From contig CM040452.1 of NCBI GenBank assembly GCA_022749755.1, forward strand, positions 14,774,350 to 14,838,349: a stretch of DNA of 64,000 bases, written 5' to 3'. The DNA comes from Azadirachta indica. Lineage: Eukaryota; Streptophyta; Magnoliopsida; Sapindales; Meliaceae. Positions within the stretch are counted from its first letter, which is position 1. Every line of letters starts with the position of its first letter. Below the pieces are notes generated by a model, which was given only the letters and a program-made list of their open reading frames with translations, did no database searches and was not told the DNA's origin. Below are positions 27,501-37,287 of this stretch, piece by piece. A program made the translations under genes and the position numbers.

Positions 27501-28447
27501 GTGTTTTCAGAGATTTTTGATGGTTTATTTCTCTTGCCTTCTTTTTGTAATATTAGTTTAATTTCAAGTTAATATTGCTTTAGTTTTCTTTCAAATTAGA
27601 ATTAGAACTTGCTTGCAGGCATGTTAATTGATTGTCATTTGCAGGTTGCTTACTTGTCTTTTTCCCTTCTGTTATACAGAAAAGAAGACTTGTAGCTCTG
27701 AAGAAAGGAAATTAGTTTCTAGTAACATTGAAAGTGAAGGACGAAAAAAAGGGTCAATGTTGTTTCCAATTTAGAATTAAACCTGTAAATATTTTCTTGT
27801 TTAGTGGCACCACATATGGTAATATTTGTTTTTCGTTTTCTCAGAAGCGTCCAAATCACTGAGGCTCTGCGCATGCAAATGGAAGTTCAGAAACAGCTGC
27901 ATGAACAGCTTGAGGTATTTTTACTGCTTATTTTAAGAGCCAACATACTGAATTTTGAATGGTATTGTTACTGCATGAACTGGTTGATGTTAGTTGTCCC
28001 AGCTCTTTCTTCATCTCCATGTGTGGTTATCATTGGCATGGTTTTAATTGTTTTGGTGTTGGCATATCTTTCGTTCAGGTGCAAAGAGCCCTTCAGTTGC
28101 GGATAGAGGAACACGCCAGGTACTTGCAAAAGATCTTGGAGGAACAGAAGAAAGCTGGCAGTGCCTTGATTCTTCCTCAAACTCAAAGCTTATCTACTCT
28201 CAACAACGCAAGCAAAGATTCTCAGCTGCAGCCTTCTTCCGCATCGGTTACAGTTAACGCATTGCCTGACCAAGCCCAACCAGTTGAATCTAAAACTGAA
28301 TTATCATCATCATCATCTCTGCCATCAAAGCACAAAGCCATTGACAGTAGGGACTCGAAGCCAGATGCATGTGCGAAAAGGATCCGTCTTGAAAACAAGC
28401 TAGAACCAACTTCAGATGAAGGTGTGGTTGAAAATCCTGTGCAATGA
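24575..28447 (+). CDS. MYB-CC transcription factor, PHR1/PHL1-like
   Basis: Seven coding exons: 24575-25249, 25596-25803, 25952-26028, 26120-26159, 27680-27752, 27845-27914, 28079-28447. All are GT-AG with consistent phases; total 1512 bp (503 aa). Residues about 270-328 form a GARP-type MYB repeat ([39 protein letters not shown], then SHLQKYR). Residues about 350-400 are the coiled-coil MYB-CC domain ([20 protein letters not shown]) with the LHEQLE signature split by an intron. The N-terminal 250 residues are Ser-rich. In this family the protein binds GNATATNC (P1BS) sites as a dimer, activates phosphate-starvation genes and is held back by SPX proteins via the MYB-CC coil. Length and C-terminal basic stretch ([10 protein letters not shown]) fit the PHR1/PHL1 subgroup; the exact orthologue is not certain. 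Confidence 0.9.
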
Positions 28448-28897
28448 CGGCTTCGGGACCTTTCAAAGAGTTCTCATTTTAATTGTTTGTATCATCTTCA
28501 ATATTACATTAGCTTGTGTTGTAGATGCATGTATTAAATTTCTTGTAAAGTAGGGATTGGATTTTGGGATATTCTTGATTTGTATCTGTTTTGACATTGA
28601 AATTTTAGCAATTGGATTGAAATGAAGAAGGGCATCAATGCATTCAGTCTACATTTTAACTTAAGAGGACATTCTGAAGAATTGGTTGGTTACAAAAAAA
28701 GGCAAACCAGAAACCAAAGAAACGGGAATTACCACAATAATTTTTTCTAATAGTTGTCCATGCCTGCACATGCTGGATAAATAATTTTAAATGGAGTATT
28801 TATCTTTTCCTATATTAAATACGTCTCCACCTCTTATTAAAATGACTTAAATGCATTATATTGGTTAAAATTCTATATTAGAAGGGGAATTTTTCTT
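28448..28897. other. 3' region of the MYB-CC gene and spacer
   Basis: This includes the likely 3' untranslated region. No gene is seen before the left terminus of the Mutator-like element. Confidence 0.5.
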
Positions 28898-29013
28898 GGG
28901 AAATAATCAAAAATACCTCTATTTTTATCTCAAAATTTGAAAATGTCCCCCTCACAAAGTTTCATTTATTTTTATCCAAAATTAACTGAATTAGACATAT
29001 TTGCCCTTATAGC
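28898..29013. repeat. Left terminal inverted repeat of the MULE
   Basis: About 115 bp pairs with 35465-35579. The outer half is best conserved and the match fades after TTGCCCTTAT. Confidence 0.8.
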
Positions 29014-29073
29014 TAATACCCAATTTCGTTTGCCCTAAATTTTCCTGCATTTGCAATACCCAAACGCAATCAA

Positions 29074-29449
29074 GTTTTGAGCGAAGGAACACGGTTTCGA
29101 GCAAGTCAAGAGCGGTAGGCATTGCGGTGGTCGGTGAAGAAGAAGGTTTTCAGACGCTAATTTCGTAGTAAATAGGTTAGGTTTTCTTTTCCCATTCTTC
29201 GCTTTCAATTTCAGTTTTTATATTTATGATTTAGGTTTTTATGATACATTTGGGGTTGGAAATAGATGAATATATGTTGTGCAATGCTTGGAAAGCATGA
29301 TTTGAGATTAAAATGTAGAAAAGTTGTACTTAGAAGAGGAACATGACAGTTTCGAGCAAAATGGCTTGCTTCAAATTACAAACATTTAAGCAAATAGATT
29401 AACGCCTTTGCTGGAAACTGTAGTTTCGAGCAACTGCAGTTTCGAGTAA
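29074..29449. repeat. Left subterminal GTTTCGAGCAA boxes
   Basis: The 11-mer GTTTCGAGCAA occurs at 29094, 29349 and 29423. One-base relatives lie at 29074 (GTTTTGAGCGA, two changes) and 29439 (GTTTCGAGTAA). All face inward and lie just inside the left terminal repeat. The same core appears inside the palindromic array at the right end, so this is a candidate transposase-binding set. Confidence 0.55.
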
Positions 29450-30002
29450 GAGCATCAATCTATATCCGTGGGGTTCTCTTGCCTGGTCGTTCACGTATTG
29501 CTGTTTAAGCAGGTTGAACATTATCATGAGAAATTGGTTGAAGCATTGGCGGAGGGAAAACACATATGAACAAATACAATGTTGAAGGATTCCCGATAAC
29601 ATTTCAGGTATTATAACCTTCTTTACTTGTGTTAATTCAAGTGTTGTACAATTTTATATAATTTTCACCCTGCTTTTTGAATTTAATTAAGTCATTAATT
29701 GTATCGAAATAACTATATTGTTCTTTACCTCTGGATTTATGAGATTGTTTATAATGCAAGGCTCGAGTTTGTGCAGTTTATGAGTGACCACTTACCTCAT
29801 ATATTGAGATGGCAGTCAACTAGAATGAATGTGTGATCGAGGGATTTAGATACACACATATTTAGAGTGAGTGTGGTAAGTTTTATTGTTGAAATTGCAA
29901 TTTAGTTTAATTACCAGCAGTTGTAATTAGGTTAATTGCCATGTTGTATAAGTGGTTTCAGCTGTACATGATTTTAACTTACTATTGTTTCGACTACTAC
30001 AG

Positions 30003-31940
30003 GCTCCAGAAATGCTGCGGACGTTGAAGCCCACAGCTCAAGAGTGTACGCAGCCGTATGTAGAGTGCTCGGTAGAGTTTATTGGTCAAGATGCTTTTAG
30101 GGTTATCTCTGCCCTTGTCAATGGCGAAAATAATGGGAATTACATATCCTATTCGATAGCACATGATGTTAGTACGCCATTCACGCCTATTTCAGCCACT
30201 TCAACGGCCAGGACTGCGTCAATTCTGGCTCTGTCAACACATAAACTCTGTCACTATCGAAAAAGGTATAGCATATGAACTCTGAAATAAATGTGAACTT
30301 CTTTACTTGTGTTAAACCTACACTAACTTATATTACTTTTTTTCTCACTTCTATTGCTCTGACATTACAGTGCCCACGGCCTCTTCAGGCGAAGTGAATT
30401 ACAGAGCCTGGTGAGAAGCTGTTTGTAGAGTCATTTGTTGGTAGAAACGACACAGACTTCTCAACAGATGTTCGTGCTTCGTGTGCCGAGTTCAAGGCTT
30501 TTTTAGCGAGACTAACGGAGGCATTGCAGTTACAGGGGAACAGTTTACTCAGCATTATTAAGGAGGTCCGTGGGGTGCTGCATCTGCATGATCGCCCTAC
30601 GACACAGGTATTTTAATTTTTTTTTTTTGGTTTTCCATCCTGTTGATTGTGAAAAAGCCCCAATTCTATTAAAATGTGTGAGAAATGGATGCTTGAGTCC
30701 CCAATTCGATTATATAGGTTTCAGTTTTCTTGGAATTTCCTTTTTTTTTTTGGTCAGAATTTCCATTTTTTCACAGGAATTGACTTTGAATGTGTGTTTC
30801 ATGTATTTCAGTTGATCGAGGATGATGACGGCGGTGCAAGCGTCTATATTGTCAACCGGCCCCCTTTGGATGAAGCCTGATTTGGCTGCAAGTACAAGAG
30901 GTTTAAGCTGTTTCGAGCCCCTTATTCTGACCTTTCTTCATATCAAATCATTAAGTCGGTGAGACCTATGCCATAATACGGCTTTCGATGCCATATTAGG
31001 TCACGAGCACCTGTTCTAGATGAGCAGCACGCCTTGTTTTGTCGATGGTTAGACACTCTAGGGGTATATATCGAGATTAGATCAAGCATATTGACACCGG
31101 AGTGGATTATAAGTGTGTTGGATCCCAGGTCATGGCTAGACGATAAGGTAAGTGATTTTGGACACTTATGTTAAAATTATATTTTAATTTTAATTTTGTT
31201 GCCTTATTTGTTTGTTCATTTGATGAAACATCATATGACGGAGTACTTGGATATGTTGTTGCATCGTTAGTTTATTTGCAGGGACTGGATTTTGTAGGAT
31301 TGGATGGTTGCCTTTCCTTATCCATATGTACGTTATAATTGTTGTAGTCATTACTAATTGTCATATTCTTTTTGTATTACTTTCAGTTGAGGCTAACATT
31401 TATAATGTATAATGCGCAGCTGACTTTTCGGGAGGTGTGGAAGGAGCACATGGCGAACCGATTAGCTGAGGGCGAGTTTCCTCCTAATGCGAACATCCAT
31501 GAATTCGTGGTTAGAAGATATAGGCATCTGCAGAGGGATTAGATTTAGGTGCAGAATGTGTACATCCCTATTTATATATATGATGACCATTAGGTTGCGT
31601 GTGACATCCATTTATGGCATAGAGAGATTATCATGTATGACTCATTGCCCGGGACGCACGAAAATTAAGAGCTAGATGATGCTATGCAGCCATTATGCAG
31701 ACTTTTTCTGCACCTACTCAAATAGATTGGATTCTTTAGGTTCAAGACTGATGTTTGCGATTCATTATCAGCCTTTAGGTACACCCGATCGATTGAAGGT
31801 ATTCCATATCAGCATCTAGGGTTGGGAGACTGTGGTATATTTACATGTATGTTTATTCAATATTTAGGGTTAGGGATTCTTTTTAATTTTGGACCAGATA
31901 GTGGCCAGTTTTTACGTGTGCGCGTCGTAGTTGACTAATG
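30003..31940 (+). pseudogene. Ulp1/C48 cysteine-protease gene relic inside the MULE
   Basis: Discontinuous frames on the plus strand encode a protein of the type carried by plant MULE-ULP elements. A middle block can be read around 30400-30600 (FVGRNDTDFSTDVRASCAEF, LLSIIKEVRGVLHLHDRPTT) and a C-terminal peptidase block around 31420-31900. The C48 catalytic set is recognisable: His at 31588-31590 (in DDH followed by TAG, where Trp is expected), Asp at 31639-31641 (MYDSLPG), and Cys at 31831-31833 in GDCGIFTCMFIQYL. Stops at 31591, in the segment after 31660 and near 31930, plus frame changes, break it. In the intact family the enzyme would act on SUMO or a similar modifier; its role in the transposon is unknown. 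Confidence 0.75.
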
Positions 31941-32239
31941 GTCAGACGAGTTTTCATAAACCTATATTGTTGTACATATATTATTCTTTTTGTATAATGA
32001 TATAAATGATTATTCAGTATTTTTTGATTTTATGCTAAAATTCATCGATTAATAATAATAATATAATTCAATAATTGCATCAAATACTTAAATTTAACAA
32101 TTAATAATAATAGTAAAATTTAATAGTTAGACACATGAATTAATAATAATATAAAATTATTACAAAATATTACATTAGTTTAGTTACAACTAAAAAAAGA
32201 AGGCTGAATATGAAACGTAAATTTATATAACTAACTGTG

Positions 32240-34847
32240 ACCCAACGGAATTGGATTTTTATGAGTAGCCTAATTGTGACCAATTTGTATACAATAACTA
32301 CATATCCTTTGCACAACTTCTTTGCTGCTTGAAGGCATTTATTATTTCCTTGGACGATCAGCTGATGGCCGTTGTTTTGGAAGGTGGACGTTAACTTCTC
32401 GCACCTCAGGTGGAACCACTTAATCAACGTCATTACCTACGGGATGAATGGGCTCTGCGTATGCTGTGACATTCACATCGTTGGTGTAGTAATGGGAGTA
32501 TAAGGAATTATGTGACAAACGCACGTGTCTACAAATCGCTAAAGCATGCATGTAAGGCAACTGTTGGATGTCTAGATATTTGCAACTACATTTCTTCTCT
32601 CATATGTTGACGATCTCCACACATCCTCGCTCTTTCACCTTGAACTCGAACTGGGTGACCGCGTGAACTGTCATAGTACGTGACAACTCAGTCTGCTCAT
32701 CCACTTTTTCCTGCGCAACTTCAGTCAAATACCCATCTCTCGTAGTATGCAACTCTTTACGCTCATAAAATCACCTATGTACAAATGATCTAATGTAGTC
32801 GACTAAAGGAGTAATAGAAAGATTGTGAATGTGTCTTAATAAAGAGTTCATACTTTCTGCGATGTTCGTAGTCTGCATGTCATATCTGCGGGATAAAAAT
32901 AATGACCTCGCCCATATGTGCAATCCAACCTCCTCTTCTAGGTACATAGCTGCCTTAAGATTCATTGCCTTTAAACTGTCCATGTATTTGTTAAACTTGC
33001 TTTTTCGATACGCATCCGCTACCTTGAAATATGCCGCCATAAAAGTGTCTTTCTTCTGTTGGCGTATCTTAAACTTTGCCTTCAAATTTCAAGATATGTA
33101 GTACATACAAAATCCGTGAGTTGCCTTAGGGAATATTCTGTTGATAGCCTTCTGTATGTTGCTGTGGCGATCTGAGATGAAAACCAAATACTCAATTGGT
33201 CCAATGGTATCTTAAAGCTTCTCCATAAACCAACTCCATGATGTATCATTTTCAGAATCAATAATGCCATAGGAAACTGGGTATATTTGATTGTTTGTAT
33301 CCTGTGTGACTGCCACAAATTATGTCCCTTGGAATTTACCCTTAAGGAAGGTGCTGTCGATGGCAATAACCGGTCGAATGGTGTTGTGAAAACCCCTAAT
33401 GCACGGACCCAGTGCCATGAAAATGTATAAGAAATGGCTATTGACATCTGTTTCTAAGGCAGTTATTGTCCCAAGATTTTTCTTCTGCAACACATAACAA
33501 TATAAGGGGAGTCCTTTGAATAATTCAGATGGATCTCCACAAATGATCTTCAAAGCCTCTTCCTTGCTATGCTAGATTTTTGTGTAACACAAACAAAGTC
33601 TATATTCATTTTAAATATCATTGCGAATGTTCCTTGGAGTGTATATCCGAATGGCATCTTTAAACTTATCTTTAATAAGTTGACAAATCAACTGACTGCT
33701 TGCTTGGTGGTACCCATCATGAACTTACTCATTTATACAAGTATGCGGGTAACTCTGAAGAAGGTATCATTATTGTTCTTAGTTGCCCAAATCCACCGTT
33801 TACACCCCTTAATAATACACTTCACCTCGAAACGCCTCGTATTAGACTTGAAAATCTTAAATTGGAAATGGTTCTTCAATGCCATCATACTTAATCTGTC
33901 ACGCAGTTCTTGTTTGGTACTGAAAATCTGTCTAACCTATACATCTCTCGACTCAGTGGTTGACAACACATTGGTTGCTATGCACGTAGACGGTGGAAGT
34001 AGAGTTAATGACTAGATATATTGATTTGATGATGATGGACATGCCATGGAGCTACTTCTATATGCAAGATTAGCACAAACGTCTTCTGATGCCCTATTTT
34101 CTTCGTAGTTGTCTGTCACATTTATGCCTTCATGCTGAGGATGAAAGTCAGTACCATCAAAGTTCTCATCATTATCATAATACTCGTACGGCTATTCTTC
34201 GTTGTAATAGAGAAGAGAATTGCCTTCATCGATTGTGGTGACATCGTTCTCAGCTATAGGAAAACGATGCTCATTGAGTGGTGGGTCTTCATTTTGTTGT
34301 GATGCTGAGCAACACAGATGAAAAGTTGTTGAACGAACCATGTCTTCACTGGATTATTACAGGGGAACTATTTTATCATCATAGGCATCGGTTGACTCAA
34401 TTGGTTGCTTTCACTAGAGGATCTAAATGGAGGTACTATGGTATCATATACGTCTATTTGTATCGAAACATGTACCCTTGAATGTTTTGCCCTTCCAATA
34501 GGGTCTACAGTAAGATAAAGATAACAATGGTCTTTTATACTTGAAATATATCACAGATCATTAACAGTGACAAATGCATGGAATTGGTTCTCTGTATTGA
34601 TCTTCACAGCTCTCTAAGGCAACACCAACATGCGTAAGCTACTAACAAATATCGCTTTTGTAGTAATTGTGAACTCCAATGGATTAATCCCCCATACAGA
34701 GTACAACATATGCGTGAATTGGTTAAAGGTTATTTTTGCATCAATACATACTAGCATGATATCTCTGTCAACGTAAAAATCACCACCGCTACAAGTTCGT
34801 TCCTACAAACCTCTAAAAAGTGTAACAATTGTAATCGGCCCTTCCAT
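32240..34847 (-). pseudogene. MuDR-type transposase relic with SWIM finger
   Basis: Reading from 34847 (MEGPITIVTLFRGL, then a stop), the minus strand shows an acidic N-terminal region and a MuDR DNA-binding region near 33750-33920 (FSTKQELRDRL, KCIIKGCKRWIWA). It then shows the MULE catalytic core. All three acidic residues are present: Asp at 33356-33358 (AIDSTFLKG), Asp at 33170-33172 (FISDRHSN) and Glu at 32855-32857 (NIAESMNSLL). A SWIM-like finger follows at about 32540-32600 (CSCKYL ... LPYMHALAIC, with Tyr where Cys is usual), then a basic tail and a CxxC zinc knuckle near 32290. Stops at 32426, near 33100, 33310 and elsewhere destroy the frame, so no working enzyme is expected. Confidence 0.8.
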
Positions 34848-34946
34848 AACTATGCCAAAAAAATAAAAAGAAAAAATTAAGTTTTCCAGCAACATCTATA
34901 TGTATAAAAAACTGTCATTTTGTTAAGTACAACAAATGTCACTGAA

Positions 34947-35107
34947 GTTTCAAGTAAGGTTAAAAAATTTCACAATGCTTGAAATTTCTCCGTGCTCGAG
35001 GAAGGTGACATTTTCACCTTGCTTGAAAGTATCTTTCGAGAAAGGTTAAAGAAATTCACTATGCTCGAAACTACAGTCGAGCAAGGTGAAATTTCTTACT
35101 CGGAACT
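34947..35107. repeat. Four-unit array of imperfect palindromes at the right end of the MULE
   Basis: Four units of roughly 35-40 bp follow each other at about 34947-34985, 34993-35028, 35032-35072 and 35075-35107. Each starts with a TTTCGAG/TCGAGCAAGGT-like half and ends with its inverse, ACCTTGCTYGAAA or ATGCTCGAAAC. Units 1 and 3 are near copies (AAGGTTAAA.AA.TTCAC.ATGCT.GAAA). The array is just inside the right terminus and shares its core with the left subterminal boxes. Confidence 0.65.
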
Positions 35108-35464
35108 CCTTTTGTTCCTGCAACTTTTTCCCTCAATTTTCGTCTTCAACAACTCCAGGGTTAATTTTCCCACGCTAACAACATAATGTATGTTACAACT
35201 ACACCCCATTTCACAACTTCAACCATTTACCCCAACCAAATGAGTACATTTCCCACACAACACCATTTTTTTCACCTTGTAACCTATATTAAAATAACAA
35301 GTTGTGTAAAAAAACACTAACCTTTCTTCGTAAATTCTTCGATAATTTTTCGAAATACGTTAGTTGTATGGAATCAGTTTTGAGGTTGTAAGTGTTTGAT
35401 TTGTATAGGAAAAGAAGAAAGGACAAGGGGAATCCAATAAGAAAAGAGAAAAATAGTCTTTTAT

Positions 35465-35579
35465 GTATAAGGGCAAAATCGTCCGAACATGTAACATTTG
35501 GGCAAAAATGAATGAAATTTTGTAGGGAGGTCATTTTTGAATTTTGAGGTAAAAATAGGGGTATTTTTAGTTATTTTCT
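35465..35579. repeat. Right terminal inverted repeat of the MULE
   Basis: It pairs gaplessly with 28898-29013 at about three quarters identity. The outermost bases (AGAAAATAAC read inward, against GGGAAATAAT) define the likely element edge. Confidence 0.8.
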
Positions 35580-36384
35580 TTCATTTTTTTTCATGGATTT
35601 AAGGACTTATTTGATATAAATGAAAGATTCATATTATTTTTGAGAAAACAATAAGAAACCAGTAACCTAGATGATAATCTCTCAGTTGGACACATTTAGT
35701 CCCTAAATTTTAAAATTATAAACATTAGGACATGATTTGAACAATTTTGACATATTAGTCTCTATTATTAGGTTCCTCCATGAAAAAGCGGTGTAAGTAT
35801 AAAATTACCTCTAAAAGTTACCCTAATTTTGTTGAATTTAGACATAGAAACAACCACCCTTGAACCTTATAAATTGGAAGATACCTGTAAATAAAATTTC
35901 TCTTATATCAAATTCAATAACTCACTCTTACTATATGCTACCACCACTTTTGCCACCCAAACGATAGCACGTGATAAGTCTAATCATTATCTTAGTTGAT
36001 AATTAGGATAACAAAAACAGCTCTAGTGCATGGTGGTAGTGGGTGTGATATTAAAGAGATTTGTTGATAGTTGCATTTAAAATTTTATGGGTTGACAGTG
36101 GCTGTTGTTGCATCTAAAATCAATTGAAATTAGAGTAAAATATTAATATTTATTACATTATATCCCAGTCTATTATTGTCAGATTCAGAGACTAAAATCT
36201 TATCTCTCCATTAAACAATTACATACGAAAAACGGAACAATCAAGTCCAATCTTTCTCTCGGTTTGTTTTGATTTTCATTAACTGGTCAATAACAATTCA
36301 ATTAATTAAAAAAAAAAAAAGAAAGTCGCGTAAAATAAAAATAGTATGATCATTTTTCTGGGTACTTTAAGAAATATAAGGGGT
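35580..36384. other. Spacer between the MULE and the truncated hAT-like copy
   Basis: No gene is seen. Two facing stretches (ACACATTTAGTCCCTAAATTT near 35688 and CAGAGACTAAAATCTTATC near 36185) weakly suggest a small decayed inverted-repeat element, which I cannot establish. Confidence 0.35.
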
Positions 36385-37255
36385 ATATATTGACTCATTT
36401 GGGAAACCTACTTTCTAAGAATTTCCCAGGACACACTTCTTCAAGAATACGATTAATGCCACACATGGAGAAGGTTAGGTGGATTATGCTATCCGGAATG
36501 AGAATAGTGTAGACCTGAACGATGGATTCTTGAAGAAGTACTGAAAGAGGTTGCGGTATGTAGAGGAAATTACGAATTAACAGGTTGCAGCATTGTGTTG
36601 GATGAATGGACAATCGGAAATGGTCAAAACCTTGTTAATTTTCTAATCCAATTATCCTTACGATCATCTAATATTTCAGATTTTAATGAGGCCTTGCAAC
36701 TAGTTCTTGATCAAGTGATTGCAGGATCTACAACTGGCTGGACTGAAACTTTTTTGCCAACTGCTTGAAGAAAGACACAAGACTACTACTAAGTGGTATG
36801 ATCTACAATAGTGGTCATAGATTGGGAAGAGAAGGGCCTACACTACTCCTAAGTTACTGAAGCTTTTGAGGTCATACGTTCAAGGTAAAGACCTTTATTA
36901 AGCCTTCCAAGATCAAGTCGACTGCATCTTTCTTTAACTTTAGAGAATATATTGTTACAGAAACAAAATTTGAAAGAAGCGTGAGCCTCGCCCGAATGGA
37001 AAGATTCGGTCTAGGCGTCAAGGTCGGAGGGAAAAAATAAATGTAGCTGATTTGGTTTGGGATCAGTCATTCTAGAGTGGCAATGCAAAATGTTCTTTCT
37101 TTGATTAACAAAGCTGATAAAACCAACATTAAGCTGCATATACGAGACAATGGATCAAGTAAAAGGTGCTGCAATTGATCAACTATGGAACGCCTACCTA
37201 CACAGTGATCTTCATGTTATGGGTTATTTTATCCGAATCCAAATTGTATCCTTTC
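36385..37255 (+). pseudogene. Truncated third hAT-like copy
   Basis: The plus strand retains scrambled pieces of the same family as the genes at 14704 and 39306: TGCSIVLDEWTIGNGQNLVN (36580-36640), SDFNEALQLVLDQVIAGSTTGW with an internal gap (36670-36745), and LWNAYLHSDLHVMGYF (37170-37230). Several internal deletions, frameshifts and stops are present, and the start and BED region are missing. It ends abruptly at a TA/T tract at 37257. It is more like the BED-less gene at 14704 than the BED gene next to it. No product is expected. Confidence 0.8.
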
Positions 37256-37256
37256 A

Positions 37257-37287
37257 TATATATATATATATATATATTTTTTTTTTA
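37257..37287. repeat. AT run followed by a T tract
   Basis: A TA microsatellite of about ten units passes into a poly-T tract exactly where homology of the truncated hAT-like copy stops. It may mark a deletion breakpoint. Confidence 0.7.

Larger units (their letters stand above)
28898..35579. mobile_element. Decayed Mutator-like element carrying an Ulp1-type protease (MULE-ULP)
   Basis: The two ends are inverted repeats. Sequence from 28898 to about 29013 matches the reverse complement of 35579 to about 35465 without gaps, at roughly three quarters identity (for example TAAYYAAAAATAC, then ATTTTTAYCTCAAAAT). Between them lie a MuDR/SWIM transposase relic on the minus strand and a Ulp1/C48 protease relic on the plus strand, in convergent orientation. 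Both genes carry several stops, so the copy is not autonomous. A 9 bp target duplication is not certain: the best candidate, ATTTTTCTT on the left against ATTTTTTTT on the right, is low-complexity and needs a 3 bp shift. The element sits between the MYB-CC gene and a truncated hAT-like copy. Confidence 0.8.

Noticed and set aside
33569..34015. Plus-strand frame of 148 codons inside the MULE
   Set aside because: It is antisense to the MuDR DNA-binding region of the transposase relic, which explains the open frame.
35688..36205. Possible small inverted-repeat element (MITE)
   Set aside because: The facing matches are short and imperfect, and no target duplication is evident.
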